Assembly: GCF_000717645.1 (NCBI RefSeq)
Contig: NZ_JNZZ01000042.1
Span: 7,000-70,999 of the forward strand
DNA length: 64,000 nucleotides
Reading direction: 5' to 3'
Origin: Streptomyces californicus
GTDB lineage: Bacteria; Actinomycetota; Actinomycetes; Streptomycetales; Streptomycetaceae
The notes beneath the pieces are model-generated. The model was not told where the DNA came from. It saw nothing but the letters and a program-made list of their open reading frames with translations, and ran no database searches. Below, piece by piece: positions 16,527 to 24,377 of this stretch. The position numbers and the translations under genes are program-made. Position 1 is the stretch's first letter. The number at the start of each line of letters is the position of its first letter.

Positions 16527-17332
16527 ACACGCCGAACGAACGCCAGGGCGGACTCGCCAGCTCACGGGCGCACTCCGCCCGTGTGTACGACTACATCCTG
16601 GGCGGGAAGGACCACTACCCCGCCGACGTGGAGGCCGGCGACGCCATGGTCCGGCACTGGCCCGCGCTGCCCGTGCACATGCTGGAGAACCGCCGGTTCA
16701 TGCACCGCGCCGCCCGCTACCTGGCGGAGGAACAGGGCGTCCGCCAGTTCCTCGACGTCGGGACGGGCCTGCCGACCTCGCCGAATCTGCACGAGATCGT
16801 GCAGGAGGTGGCTCCGGAGTCGCATGTCGTCTACGTCGACAACGACCCCATCGTCCTCGCGCACGCCCGGGCCCTGCTGGAGAGTTCACCGGAGGGCGCC
16901 ACGGCCTATGTGGACGCGAACATGCACGACCCCGAGGCCATTCTGGAGAGCACCGAGTTCCGCGAACTCATCGATCTGGAACGGCCGGTGGGCCTCATGG
17001 TGATCGGCATCATGCACTTCATCCTGCCGCCCGACGACCGCCGCCTGGTCCAGCGGCTCCTGGACCCGCTGCCCTCCGGAAGCTATCTGGCGATGACGAT
17101 CGGCACCGGCGACTTCGCCCCCCAGGAGGTGGGCCGCGTGGCCGAGGAGTACCGCCAGCAGGGCATGCCCATGGCGCTGCGCGACCTGGCCACCGCCACC
17201 TCGTTCTTCGACGGGCTGGAGCTGGTGGACCCGGCGGTCACCCAGGTCCACACCTGGCGCCCGGGCCCGGAACAGGACGGCGTCGACGGCAGGGACATCG
17301 CCATGTACGGGGCGGTCGCCAGGAAGCCCTGA
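16523..17332 (+). CDS. SAM-dependent methyltransferase, DUF574 family
   Basis: Rossmann-type methyltransferase of 269 aa belonging to the DUF574 (Methyltransf_19) family, which is greatly expanded in Streptomyces and has mostly unknown substrates. The family start is SARVYDYILGGKDHYPADVE. The SAM-binding loop is FLDVGTGLPTSPNLHE with the acidic residue in VYVDNDPIV. The C-terminal half contains GIMHFILPPDD and TGDFAPQEV. The start at 16523 is the second of two duplicated starts and the one in frame with the conserved N-terminus. DUF574 genes often sit near SpoIIE phosphatases or HTH regulators in Streptomyces, as here; function is not inferable. Confidence 0.9.
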   Translation: MNTPNERQGGLASSRAHSARVYDYILGGKDHYPADVEAGDAMVRHWPALPVHMLENRRFMHRAARYLAEEQGVRQFLDVGTGLPTSPNLHEIVQEVAPESHVVYVDNDPIVLAHARALLESSPEGATAYVDANMHDPEAILESTEFRELIDLERPVGLMVIGIMHFILPPDDRRLVQRLLDPLPSGSYLAMTIGTGDFAPQEVGRVAEEYRQQGMPMALRDLATATSFFDGLELVDPAVTQVHTWRPGPEQDGVDGRDIAMYGAVARKP

Positions 17333-17368
17333 GACGGCGGGGCCCGGGCTCGCCCGGGGACATCGGAT

Positions 17369-17403
17369 GGGGCGCGCCCGGCCGCGGCGGCCGGTCGCGC
17401 CCC
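17369..17403 (+). terminator. Hairpin terminator after the DUF574 methyltransferase
   Basis: A 17-bp inverted repeat with one mismatch (arms 17369-17385 and 17387-17403) and almost no loop lies 36 bases after the stop codon. Confidence 0.7.
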
Positions 17404-17410
17404 GTCGGCG

Positions 17411-17541
17411 TAAGGGCCCGCAGGGCTCCGGCGTGACGGCGGCACGGCTCCGGCGCCCCATCGGCACCGCATCGGCATGACCTCCCGCACGGCTTCGGCA
17501 TGAGGGCTCACAGGGCTCCGGTGTGACGGCCCGCACGGCAT
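17411..17541. repeat. Degenerate tandem repeat array in intergenic region
   Basis: About five diverged copies of a unit resembling CCCGCACGGCTCCGGCGTGA recur every ~20-35 bases. With the terminator, they fill the 320-base gap between the methyltransferase and the ArsR-like gene. No ORF with coding character is seen. Confidence 0.55.
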
Positions 17542-17652
17542 ATCGCGCCGCGCGGCCGGGTAGGGGCCAGTCCTCCGCCGGTGCTCGCGCGGCGGACCCG
17601 TCGGCCGCGCGGCCGGGGGCGGCCACCGGCCCCGCCTTCCGATGGAGCGCCC

Positions 17653-18675
17653 ATGCTGCGGATCCACTTCACGCCCGAGGACCTGACCCGGGTGCGGGTG
17701 GCTCCGGGGCCGGACGTCCTGTGGGAGATCACCAACAGCGTGCAGACGCTCCAACGCACTGACGGGGAGCGGGTGTTCGGCGCCTGGAGACGACGGGTGC
17801 GCCCCCGGCTCCCGGAGAGCCGCCGACTGCTCACGCCGCTGCTGCCGCCCCACGGGTACTCCCCCGACTTCCTCACCCCCGCCTGCGGTGACCGCTCCAC
17901 GCTCCGGTCCGCCGTCGACACCCTGCTCGGCACCCCGCGCCGGCGCCTGCGGACGGAGTTGGCACGGCTGGCCGGGTCGGCCCGGCTCCCGTCCTGGGTG
18001 TCCTCCCTGGCCGACGGTGACACCGATACGCTCGCGCGGCTGGGCGAAGCGCTCCACGCCTACCAGGCGGAGGCCCTCGTACCGCACTGGCAGCACGTCC
18101 GCGCGGATCTGGAGGCCGACCGGGCGCTGCGGACCCGGCACCTGATGGACGGCGGCACCGAGGCGCTGCTGACCGGTCTCGGGCCTGACGTGCGCTGGCG
18201 GCCGCCCGTGCTGGAGGTCACCTACCCGGTCGACCAGCACCTGCGGCTGGGCGGGCGCGGTCTCCTGCTCCAGCCGTCGTTCTTCTGCTGGCCCGCCCCG
18301 ACCACACTGGCCGACGGCGATCTGCCGCCGGTCCTGGTCCACCCGATCCACCACACGGCCGACTGGGCGGCCCCTCCGGCCGCGGCGGGGCCCGCGACGG
18401 GCCGGGGGCCTCTCGGCCGTCTGCTCGGGCAGACCCGCGCGGACCTGCTGCGGGCCACCCGCGGCGGCTGCTCCACCGTGGAGGCGGCCCGGATGCTCCA
18501 GGTGACCCATCCGGCGGTGAGCCAGCACATGAACGTGCTGCGCGCGGCGGGTCTGACCACCACGGTCCGCACCGGCGGACGCGCCTTCCACCTCGCGACC
18601 GCCGAGGGACGTGCGTTGCTGGCGGCGGAGGACCACCGCACCGGTCGCGGCCAGGGCGCCGAACCCCGCCCGTAG
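17653..18675 (+). CDS. ArsR/SmtB-type winged-helix transcriptional regulator (long form)
   Basis: Regulator of 340 aa. The ArsR winged helix is at the C-terminus (~residues 255-325; TRGGCSTVEAARMLQVTHPA, then VSQHMNVLRAAGL). The N-terminal ~240 residues are the conserved extension of this Streptomyces subfamily, beginning LRIHFTPEDLTRVRVAPGPD. No metal-binding Cys/His cluster of classic ArsR sensors is obvious, so a non-metal ligand is more likely. ATG 17653 begins the conserved LRIHF motif and follows GATGGAGCGCCC. It lies upstream of three exported-protein genes on the same strand, but a 235-base gap with its own palindrome separates them. Confidence 0.82.
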   Translation: MLRIHFTPEDLTRVRVAPGPDVLWEITNSVQTLQRTDGERVFGAWRRRVRPRLPESRRLLTPLLPPHGYSPDFLTPACGDRSTLRSAVDTLLGTPRRRLRTELARLAGSARLPSWVSSLADGDTDTLARLGEALHAYQAEALVPHWQHVRADLEADRALRTRHLMDGGTEALLTGLGPDVRWRPPVLEVTYPVDQHLRLGGRGLLLQPSFFCWPAPTTLADGDLPPVLVHPIHHTADWAAPPAAAGPATGRGPLGRLLGQTRADLLRATRGGCSTVEAARMLQVTHPAVSQHMNVLRAAGLTTTVRTGGRAFHLATAEGRALLAAEDHRTGRGQGAEPRP

Positions 18676-18763
18676 CTCCGAAGCCGCACCGTTCGCGCCG
18701 ATCGGCGGCCGGGGGCGTCTCCCGCTCTCGCGCCAGAGGCGTCCGGGCGCCCGGCCCGCCCCC

Positions 18764-18779
18764 GTAAGCCTGGGCTTAC
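18764..18779. promoter_or_regulatory. Palindromic operator candidate (GTAAGCC-TG-GGCTTAC)
   Basis: Two perfect 7-base arms with a 2-base centre lie between the ArsR-like gene and the C39 peptidase-like gene. It could be the binding site of the ArsR-like protein; that is inference from position only. Confidence 0.45.
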
Positions 18780-18910
18780 ACCGCTTGTGCCCGGCGTCGC
18801 CACGCCACCACGCTGATCCCAGTCACCGCACAGCACCGCACCCGGCAGGACGCTTCCCACGGCGTCCCGTGCCGGTGTTCCCGTACGGCCCCGCCCCCAC
18901 AGGAGCCCTC

Positions 18911-19633
18911 ATGCGCGCGAGACTCGTCCCCGCCGCCGCGGCCATCGCCCTCGGCGCCCTGCTGCTTCCCGGCACCGCTCACGCCTCGCCCTCCCCCGCC
19001 CCCGCTGCCGCCGTCCCGGTGGTCGACGTGCGGGCCCACGACTCCGCGGCCGGTACGGCCCTCGTCTCCGGCTACGACGAACCGGGCGCCGAGCTGCGGG
19101 TGGACGCCGGGCGGACGAGCGCCGGACGCTGGCTGGAGATCGACTACCAGGTCCAGCAGACCGGTTACTGGTGCGGTCCCGCCGCGACCCGCATCGCGCT
19201 CTCCGCCCGCACGGCCGCGCCCACCCAGGGCGAGCTGGCCGCGCAGCTCGGCACCACCGAGGCGGGCACGGACCACATCGGCCAGATCACCCGGGTGCTC
19301 AACGCCCGTCTGGGCGGCGGCTGGTACGAGACCAAGGAGATGCCGAACGACCCGCCCACCCAGGCGCAGCGGGACCTCCTGTGGCACGACATCGTGTTCG
19401 ACGTCGACCGCGGCTACCCGCTGGTCGCCAACATCGTCGCCCCGCCCGGCAACCAGCCGCCCGGCTATCCGCCGGGTCAGACGATCTACCACTACTTCAC
19501 CGTCTTCGGCTACGACGCGGTCGACCGCACCGTCCTCATCGCGGACCCCGCGTCGTTCAGCGGCAACCAGATCTACTGGCTCTCCTTCGACCAACTGGCC
19601 ACGCTGATCCCGCCGAAGGGCTACAGCGCCTGA
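18911..19633 (+). CDS. Secreted C39-family cysteine peptidase-like protein
   Basis: Exported protein of 240 aa. Residues 1-28 form a Sec signal peptide (LVPAAAAIALGALLLPGTAHA). The mature part is a Peptidase_C39_2 papain-like domain. The catalytic Gln and Cys are seen in YQVQQTGYWCGPAA, the His in YHYFTVFGYD and the Asp in LIADPASF, so the triad looks intact. Substrate unknown; it could process secreted proteins or cleave peptide bridges in the wall. ATG 18911 follows CAGGAGCCCTC. It is the first of three same-strand genes for exported proteins. Confidence 0.85.
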   Translation: MRARLVPAAAAIALGALLLPGTAHASPSPAPAAAVPVVDVRAHDSAAGTALVSGYDEPGAELRVDAGRTSAGRWLEIDYQVQQTGYWCGPAATRIALSARTAAPTQGELAAQLGTTEAGTDHIGQITRVLNARLGGGWYETKEMPNDPPTQAQRDLLWHDIVFDVDRGYPLVANIVAPPGNQPPGYPPGQTIYHYFTVFGYDAVDRTVLIADPASFSGNQIYWLSFDQLATLIPPKGYSA

Positions 19634-19725
19634 ACCCGGCACCATCCGAACGGCATTCACCCGGTCGCGCGGGCGGCCGTCAGCGCCGCCCGCACCCGGC
19701 AGACGCATTCCCCGACCTGGAGGTC

Positions 19726-20718
19726 ATGTTGAGCACGCACCGGCCCACCCGCAGAGGCGTCATCAAGGCAGCCGCCGGCATCACCGCCGCGTCGGCGCTC
19801 GGCGCGGGAGGCGTCCTGGCGTCGGCGTCCGCCGCCCACGCGGTCGGCGACGGGTTCGGCCTGCGCATCGTGGACCGCGACGAACGCGACCCGCGCATGC
19901 GGTACTTCCGGTTCGCGACCGACGCCGTCGGCTGGAACCCCGGCGTCAACGTCCTGCTGCCGGACGGCTACCACACCGGTGGGCGCAGGTACCCGGTGCT
20001 GTACCTGTTCCACGGCGGCGGCACCGGCCAGGACTTCATCACGTTCGACCGGATGGGGATCCGCGCCTGGACCGCCGGGAAGCCGCTCATCGTTGTGATG
20101 CCGGACGGCGGGGCCGCGGGCTGGTACTCCAACCCGGTCAGCTCCAACGTCGGCCCCCGCAACTGGGAGACCTTCCACATCTCCCAGCTCCTGCCCTGGG
20201 TCGACGCCAACTTCCGTACGTACGCCGAGTACAACGGCCGCGCGGTCTCCGGCTTCTCGATGGGCGGGTTCGGCGCGCTGAAGTACGCGGCCAAGTACTA
20301 CGGGCACTTCGCCTCGGTGAGCTCCCACTCGGGCCCGGCCAGCCTGCGCCGCGACGCGGGACTCGTCACCCACTGGGCCAACCTCTCGTCGGCGGCCGTG
20401 GAGTTGGGCGGCGGCACGGTCTACGGCGCGCCGCTGTGGAACGAGGCCCGGGTCAGCGCCGACAACCCCGTTCAGCGTGTGGAGAGTTACCGGAACAAGC
20501 GGGTGTTCCTGGTCGCCGGGACGAGCCCCGACCCGGTCAACTGGTTCGACACCGTCAACGAGACCCAGGTCCTGGCCGGGCAGCGGGAGTTCCGCGGCGT
20601 CCTCGGGGCGGCCGGCATCCCGCACGAGTGGCACGAGGCGCCCGGCGGCCACTTCGTCCGCCCCGACCTGTTCCGCCGGGACCTGGACGGGATCGTCGCC
20701 CGCCTCCGCAAGGCCTGA
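19726..20718 (+). CDS. Exported alpha/beta-hydrolase esterase (esterase D/antigen 85-like)
   Basis: Exported alpha/beta hydrolase of ~330 aa. The N-terminus has a twin-arginine signal (RPTRRGVIKAAAGITAASAL) with cleavage near ASAAHA, so Tat export of a folded enzyme is expected. The catalytic Ser is in the elbow GFSMGGFG, the oxyanion region is LFHGGGTGQDF and the His is near the C-terminus in APGGHFVRPD. The fold resembles the esterase D/antigen 85/feruloyl esterase branch, acting on acyl esters outside the cell. Two starts are possible: ATG 19726, or TTG 19729 with better spacing from GGAGG. Substrate unknown. Confidence 0.85.
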   Translation: MLSTHRPTRRGVIKAAAGITAASALGAGGVLASASAAHAVGDGFGLRIVDRDERDPRMRYFRFATDAVGWNPGVNVLLPDGYHTGGRRYPVLYLFHGGGTGQDFITFDRMGIRAWTAGKPLIVVMPDGGAAGWYSNPVSSNVGPRNWETFHISQLLPWVDANFRTYAEYNGRAVSGFSMGGFGALKYAAKYYGHFASVSSHSGPASLRRDAGLVTHWANLSSAAVELGGGTVYGAPLWNEARVSADNPVQRVESYRNKRVFLVAGTSPDPVNWFDTVNETQVLAGQREFRGVLGAAGIPHEWHEAPGGHFVRPDLFRRDLDGIVARLRKA

Positions 20719-20755
20719 TCCGCGCCCGCCCCCTCCGCCGACCCCGGGAGCCCCC

Positions 20756-21889
20756 ATGCCCGAACAGCACGCGCCGCGACCCGCCCGGCACGACGGGCGG
20801 GCCCCCGGCCCGGACGGTCCGAACGCACCGAGCCGCCGTCTGCTGCTGCGCTCCGCCGCGGCCGGGGGCGTCGCCGCGGCGGCTCTGGCGGCCGGTGCTC
20901 CCGGGGCGGTCGCCGGGCCCGCCGCGAAGCGCGTCACCGGCGCGAAGGTGCGGGACCTGACCGGCCCGGCGCTGACCGGGCGGTTCGCCGCGCCCTGGAC
21001 GGATCTCGGCATCCCGGCGCGGTGTCCCGACGGCTCGATGCTGTTCGTGTGCGGCGACACCTTCGACGGGGGTGGTGTCGGCGGGCCGGACTGGCGGTCG
21101 CCGGTGGGGCTGCGTTCGTCGAACGCGGCGCCCGGGTCGCTCGTGGTCGACGGCGCGGTAGGGGGTTCACGCGCCGTCGGCCTCGTCCCGGAGGGACACA
21201 CGGGCGGTACCACCGCCATCCCCTCCGACGTGTTCACGGTGGGACGGACGATGTACATGCACCTGATGCGCGGGGTGATCTACCGGACCCACCACACAGA
21301 CTTCTGGCGCTCCGACGACAGCGGCCGGACCTGGCGGTATCTGTGCCAGTGGCCGGCCGGGCTGCACGGAGGCCAGTTCCAGCAGAAGACGTACGCGGTC
21401 GCGGACGACGGCTACCTGTACGTCCTCTCCACCGCCTTCAACCGGGAAGCGGTCTCCGGACTGCTGCTCCACCGCGTCCGCCAGGACTCCCCCGGCGATC
21501 CGGCAGCCTACGAGCCGTGGGGGTACGCGGGCGGGGCCTGGGGCTGGGGCAACCCGCCGACGACCATCACGTCGCCGCGCCGCTGGGGCGAGATCTGCTT
21601 CCGGGCCGTCGCCGGCCGGTACGCGCTGACCTGGCTCAACATGAGCCCGCTGGACATCCGTGCGCAGATCTTCGCGTCGCCGACCTCGAACCTGTTCACC
21701 ACGGCGGAGCAGGCCATGATCGTCCCCACGGTGCCCGGCCGGGAGACCGGGAACGCCGTGGCGAGCCCGTACGGCGGCTTCATCGTTCCGGGCTCCGGGC
21801 TCGACGATCTCCACATCGCGGTCAGCCAGTGGTACGACAACCGGAACTACCGGGTGATGCAGTACCGGGTGAACGGCTTGACGTATTGA
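20756..21889 (+). CDS. Tat-exported DUF4185 (sialidase-like propeller) protein
   Basis: Exported protein of 377 aa with a twin-arginine signal (SRRLLLRSAAAGGVAAAALA). The mature part is a DUF4185 domain, a five-bladed propeller related to glycoside hydrolases. Landmark motifs are MLFVCGDTFDG, DFWRSDDSGRTWRY and IVPGSGLDDLHIAVSQW. Activity is not known for certain; some DUF4185 proteins have been linked to cleavage of arabinofuranosyl polymers in actinobacteria, so an extracellular glycan role is reasonable. It starts 37 bases after the esterase gene and likely shares its transcript. ATG 20756 follows CGGGAGCCCCC. Confidence 0.82.
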   Translation: MPEQHAPRPARHDGRAPGPDGPNAPSRRLLLRSAAAGGVAAAALAAGAPGAVAGPAAKRVTGAKVRDLTGPALTGRFAAPWTDLGIPARCPDGSMLFVCGDTFDGGGVGGPDWRSPVGLRSSNAAPGSLVVDGAVGGSRAVGLVPEGHTGGTTAIPSDVFTVGRTMYMHLMRGVIYRTHHTDFWRSDDSGRTWRYLCQWPAGLHGGQFQQKTYAVADDGYLYVLSTAFNREAVSGLLLHRVRQDSPGDPAAYEPWGYAGGAWGWGNPPTTITSPRRWGEICFRAVAGRYALTWLNMSPLDIRAQIFASPTSNLFTTAEQAMIVPTVPGRETGNAVASPYGGFIVPGSGLDDLHIAVSQWYDNRNYRVMQYRVNGLTY

Positions 21890-21923
21890 ACACGTCCCGA
21901 TGGAACGGGTCGGGCCGCTCCCC

Positions 21924-22604
21924 TCAGCCCGGCCCGGCCACCGGGCTCGTCCCCGGCCGCGCGCCCGGTCGTCTCCAGGCGCGGAGGACGGCGTCCGTCG
22001 TGGTGACGGTGGCGACCAGTGCGAGGGTGTTGCGGACCAGGGCGGGGGTGTACTCGGCGGGGACGCCGGCGATGGCGTCGGCCGGGACGACGACCGTGTA
22101 GCCGAGGTTGACCGCGTCGAAGACGGCGTTGGGGACGGCGACGTTGGCCGATACTCCGGTGACGACGAGGGTGCGGCAGCCGAGGTTGCGCAGCAGCGGG
22201 TCGACACCGGTTCCGGCCAGGGGTGAGAGACCGTGCAGCCGGCGTACGACGAGGTCTTCCTCGGCCACCTCGATCGGGGGCGCGACCCGGACGGCGGTGC
22301 TGCCGGTGTGCTGCTGCACGGGAAGGCGGGCGGCGGCGCGGAAGAGCCGGGCGTTGCGGTTGCCGCCCCGCCCGTCGGGCCTGCTCTCGGCGACCGCGTG
22401 CATCACCTGCGTACCGGCGCCGTGAGCGGTGGCGACGAGCCGGGCGACGTTGGCCAGCGCCCCCGACGAGCGGGCGACGGCGGCGAGTTCGGGCAGGGCG
22501 CTGTCCGTTCCCACGACGCCCTGCTGGCACTCGACGGTCAGGAGGACGGTGGTGGCGGGGTCAAGCAGTGCGGTGAGCTGCTCCGGCACTTCCCTCGACG
22601 GCAC
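21924..22604 (-). CDS. Isochorismatase-like cysteine hydrolase family protein with altered catalytic residues
   Basis: Isochorismatase fold, 226 aa from a GTG at 22604 preceded by GGAGGAGCGCCC. Fold motifs are present (VLLTVECQQGVVG, VVTGVSANVAVPNAVFDAVN, VVVPADAIAGVPAEY). The three usual catalytic positions differ: the N-terminal Asp is Glu (VECQ), the Lys is Arg (VVRRLHGLSP) and the nucleophilic Cys is Ala (SANVAVP). The change recurs in an actinobacterial subfamily as far as I recall, so it is not a simple mutation. A binding or non-canonical enzymatic role is more likely than hydrolysis by the standard mechanism. It converges on the DUF4185 gene with a 34-base gap. Confidence 0.82.
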   Translation of the reverse strand: MPSREVPEQLTALLDPATTVLLTVECQQGVVGTDSALPELAAVARSSGALANVARLVATAHGAGTQVMHAVAESRPDGRGGNRNARLFRAAARLPVQQHTGSTAVRVAPPIEVAEEDLVVRRLHGLSPLAGTGVDPLLRNLGCRTLVVTGVSANVAVPNAVFDAVNLGYTVVVPADAIAGVPAEYTPALVRNTLALVATVTTTDAVLRAWRRPGARPGTSPVAGPG

Positions 22605-22748
22605 GGGCGCTCCTCCCTCGGTCCGCCTCCGGAAGGTGCGGACGTTCTCGGACGGCTCGGGGCACGCGAGAGTAGCGGCCATTGCGTCATGAAGGAAGAG
22701 CGTCCATGATTCCTGACTGCTGATCAGCTGCCGTCGGAGGGGACGACC

Positions 22749-23282
22749 ATGACCGATATCCCGGGCGCCTCGAACGCCCCGGCCACCCCGCACGCGTCGG
22801 ACACTCCGAGCCCTTCGGGCACGCAGCGTCGTGGCCGTCGGATCATGATGACCCCCGAGGAGCGGGACGCCTATCTTCGCGAGCAGCGCACCTGCCGGGT
22901 CGCCACGATCGGCTCCGACGGCGCTCCGCACATCGGCGCGCTGTGGTTCCTCTGGGACGGCGGCTCCCTCTGGCTGTACTCCATCACCCGCAGCCTGCGC
23001 TGGTCGCACCTGCTCAAGGACCCCAGGATCGCGGTGGTGGTCGACGACGGCGAGGGATACGAGGAACTGCGCGGTGTGGAGCTGACGGGCCGGGTGGAGT
23101 TCGTCGGCGAGGCGCCGCGCACGGGCGAGCCCTGTCCCGAACTCGCCGGGCCCGAGGGGCTGTTCCCGGTCAAGTACTTCGGCATCACGGAGATGCCGCA
23201 CGACGGGCGGCACGCCTGGTTGCGGCTCACTCCGGAGAAGATCACTTCCTGGGACTTCCGCAAACTCGCCGACCTCGCCTGA
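22749..23282 (+). CDS. PPOX-class F420/flavin-dependent oxidoreductase-like protein
   Basis: Split-barrel flavin- or deazaflavin-binding protein of 177 aa in the pyridoxamine 5'-phosphate oxidase superfamily. After ~30 disordered residues the domain runs MTPEERDAYLREQRTCRVAT, IGALWFLWDGGSLWLYS and DPRIAVVVDDGEGYEELRGV. It ends with the Trp-rich strand ITSWDFRKLA. Such proteins use F420 or FMN to reduce small molecules, or bind haem; the cofactor cannot be fixed here. ATG 22749 follows CGGAGGGGACGACC. Single gene, divergent from the isochorismatase-like gene. Confidence 0.85.
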   Translation: MTDIPGASNAPATPHASDTPSPSGTQRRGRRIMMTPEERDAYLREQRTCRVATIGSDGAPHIGALWFLWDGGSLWLYSITRSLRWSHLLKDPRIAVVVDDGEGYEELRGVELTGRVEFVGEAPRTGEPCPELAGPEGLFPVKYFGITEMPHDGRHAWLRLTPEKITSWDFRKLADLA

Positions 23283-23357
23283 CACCGGGCCTCCGACGAC
23301 ACGCGGGACACCCGAAACACCCGGACGCCCGCGTACGCAAGGTGCCCGCGAGGGCAC

Positions 23358-23386
23358 GGGCCGGGGCCACAGGAGACCCCCGGCCC
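23358..23386. terminator. Hairpin between convergent PPOX and LysR genes
   Basis: GGGCCGGGG (23358-23366) pairs with CCCCGGCCC (23378-23386) across an 11-base loop, four bases before the LysR stop codon. Probably bidirectional. Confidence 0.6.
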
Positions 23387-23389
23387 CGC

Positions 23390-24304
23390 TCACCCCCCGG
23401 CAGCCATGACGCCCTCCCCCGCAACCCGCAACGCCTTCACCGCCGCTCGGACCGACGGGCGGCGGTCCGCGTCCGTGCGCCAGACCGCGTGGACGTGCCG
23501 CCGCATCGTCCGCCGCACCGGCACCAGCCGCACCCCGTCGGGGACCGGGCCACGCCCCAGCCGGGGAGCCACGCAGACGCCGAACCCGGCGGCGATCAGC
23601 GCCAGTTGCGTGTGGTGCTCGCCCGCAAGATGCGCGATGCGCGGCTCGATGCCCCGGGAGCGCAGCGTGAACATCAGCCACTCGTAACAGAATTCGCCCT
23701 CGGGCCACGACACCCAGGGGTCGTCCGCGAAGTCCTCCAGCTCCACCTCGTCACGGTCCGCCAGCGGGTGTCCGGCCGGCATGGCGATGTCCGGGGCGTC
23801 GTCGACGAGTTCCACCTTGGTCAGCCCGCCGGGCACGGGAAGCCGCTTGTTGCTCCAGTCGAGCACGACGGCCAGGTCGATGTCCCCGCGCAGGACGGCG
23901 CGCACCCCTCGTTCCGGTTCCAACTCCTGCGTGTGGACCGTGAGATCGGGGTGGTCGGCGCGCAGCGAGGTGAGCGCGGCGGGGAACAGCCCGCGCGCCG
24001 CCGTCGGGAAGGCGCAGATCCGCACCTCACCGACCACCTCGCCCCGCTGGGCCTCGATGTCGGACTGGGCCAGCTCCACCTGCGACAGGATCCGGGCCGC
24101 GTGGTCCGCGAGGAGCCGTCCGGCGTCGGTGAGCCGCACGCCGCGGCCGATCTTGGCGAGCAGCTGCTGCCCCACCTCCCGCTCCAGCTTGGCCATCTGC
24201 TGGGAGACCGCCGACGTCGTGACATGCAGCCCGTCGGCTGCGCCGGTCACCGAGCCGTGGCGGGCGAGGGCGTCCAGGGTGCGCAGCCGCTCCAGATTCA
24301 ACAT
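23390..24304 (-). CDS. LysR-family transcriptional regulator
   Basis: Typical LysR regulator of 304 aa. The winged HTH covers residues ~3-62 (LERLRTLDALARHGSVTGAA, then VSQQMAKLEREVGQQLL). The periplasmic-binding-like effector domain starts near residue 90 (VRICAFPTAARGLFPAAL). It is divergent from an EamA exporter across 73 bases. This arrangement usually means the regulator controls the exporter and itself, with the effector being a transported metabolite. The start at 24304 gives the standard LysR N-terminus. Effector unknown. Confidence 0.92.
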   Translation of the reverse strand: MLNLERLRTLDALARHGSVTGAADGLHVTTSAVSQQMAKLEREVGQQLLAKIGRGVRLTDAGRLLADHAARILSQVELAQSDIEAQRGEVVGEVRICAFPTAARGLFPAALTSLRADHPDLTVHTQELEPERGVRAVLRGDIDLAVVLDWSNKRLPVPGGLTKVELVDDAPDIAMPAGHPLADRDEVELEDFADDPWVSWPEGEFCYEWLMFTLRSRGIEPRIAHLAGEHHTQLALIAAGFGVCVAPRLGRGPVPDGVRLVPVRRTMRRHVHAVWRTDADRRPSVRAAVKALRVAGEGVMAAGG

Positions 24305-24377
24305 GTAAGCGATGCTACGCGATCCACCGCAGAAAGATTCGCTTGTTCTACGAGGAGGTGTTCGTCAGGCTGAACCC

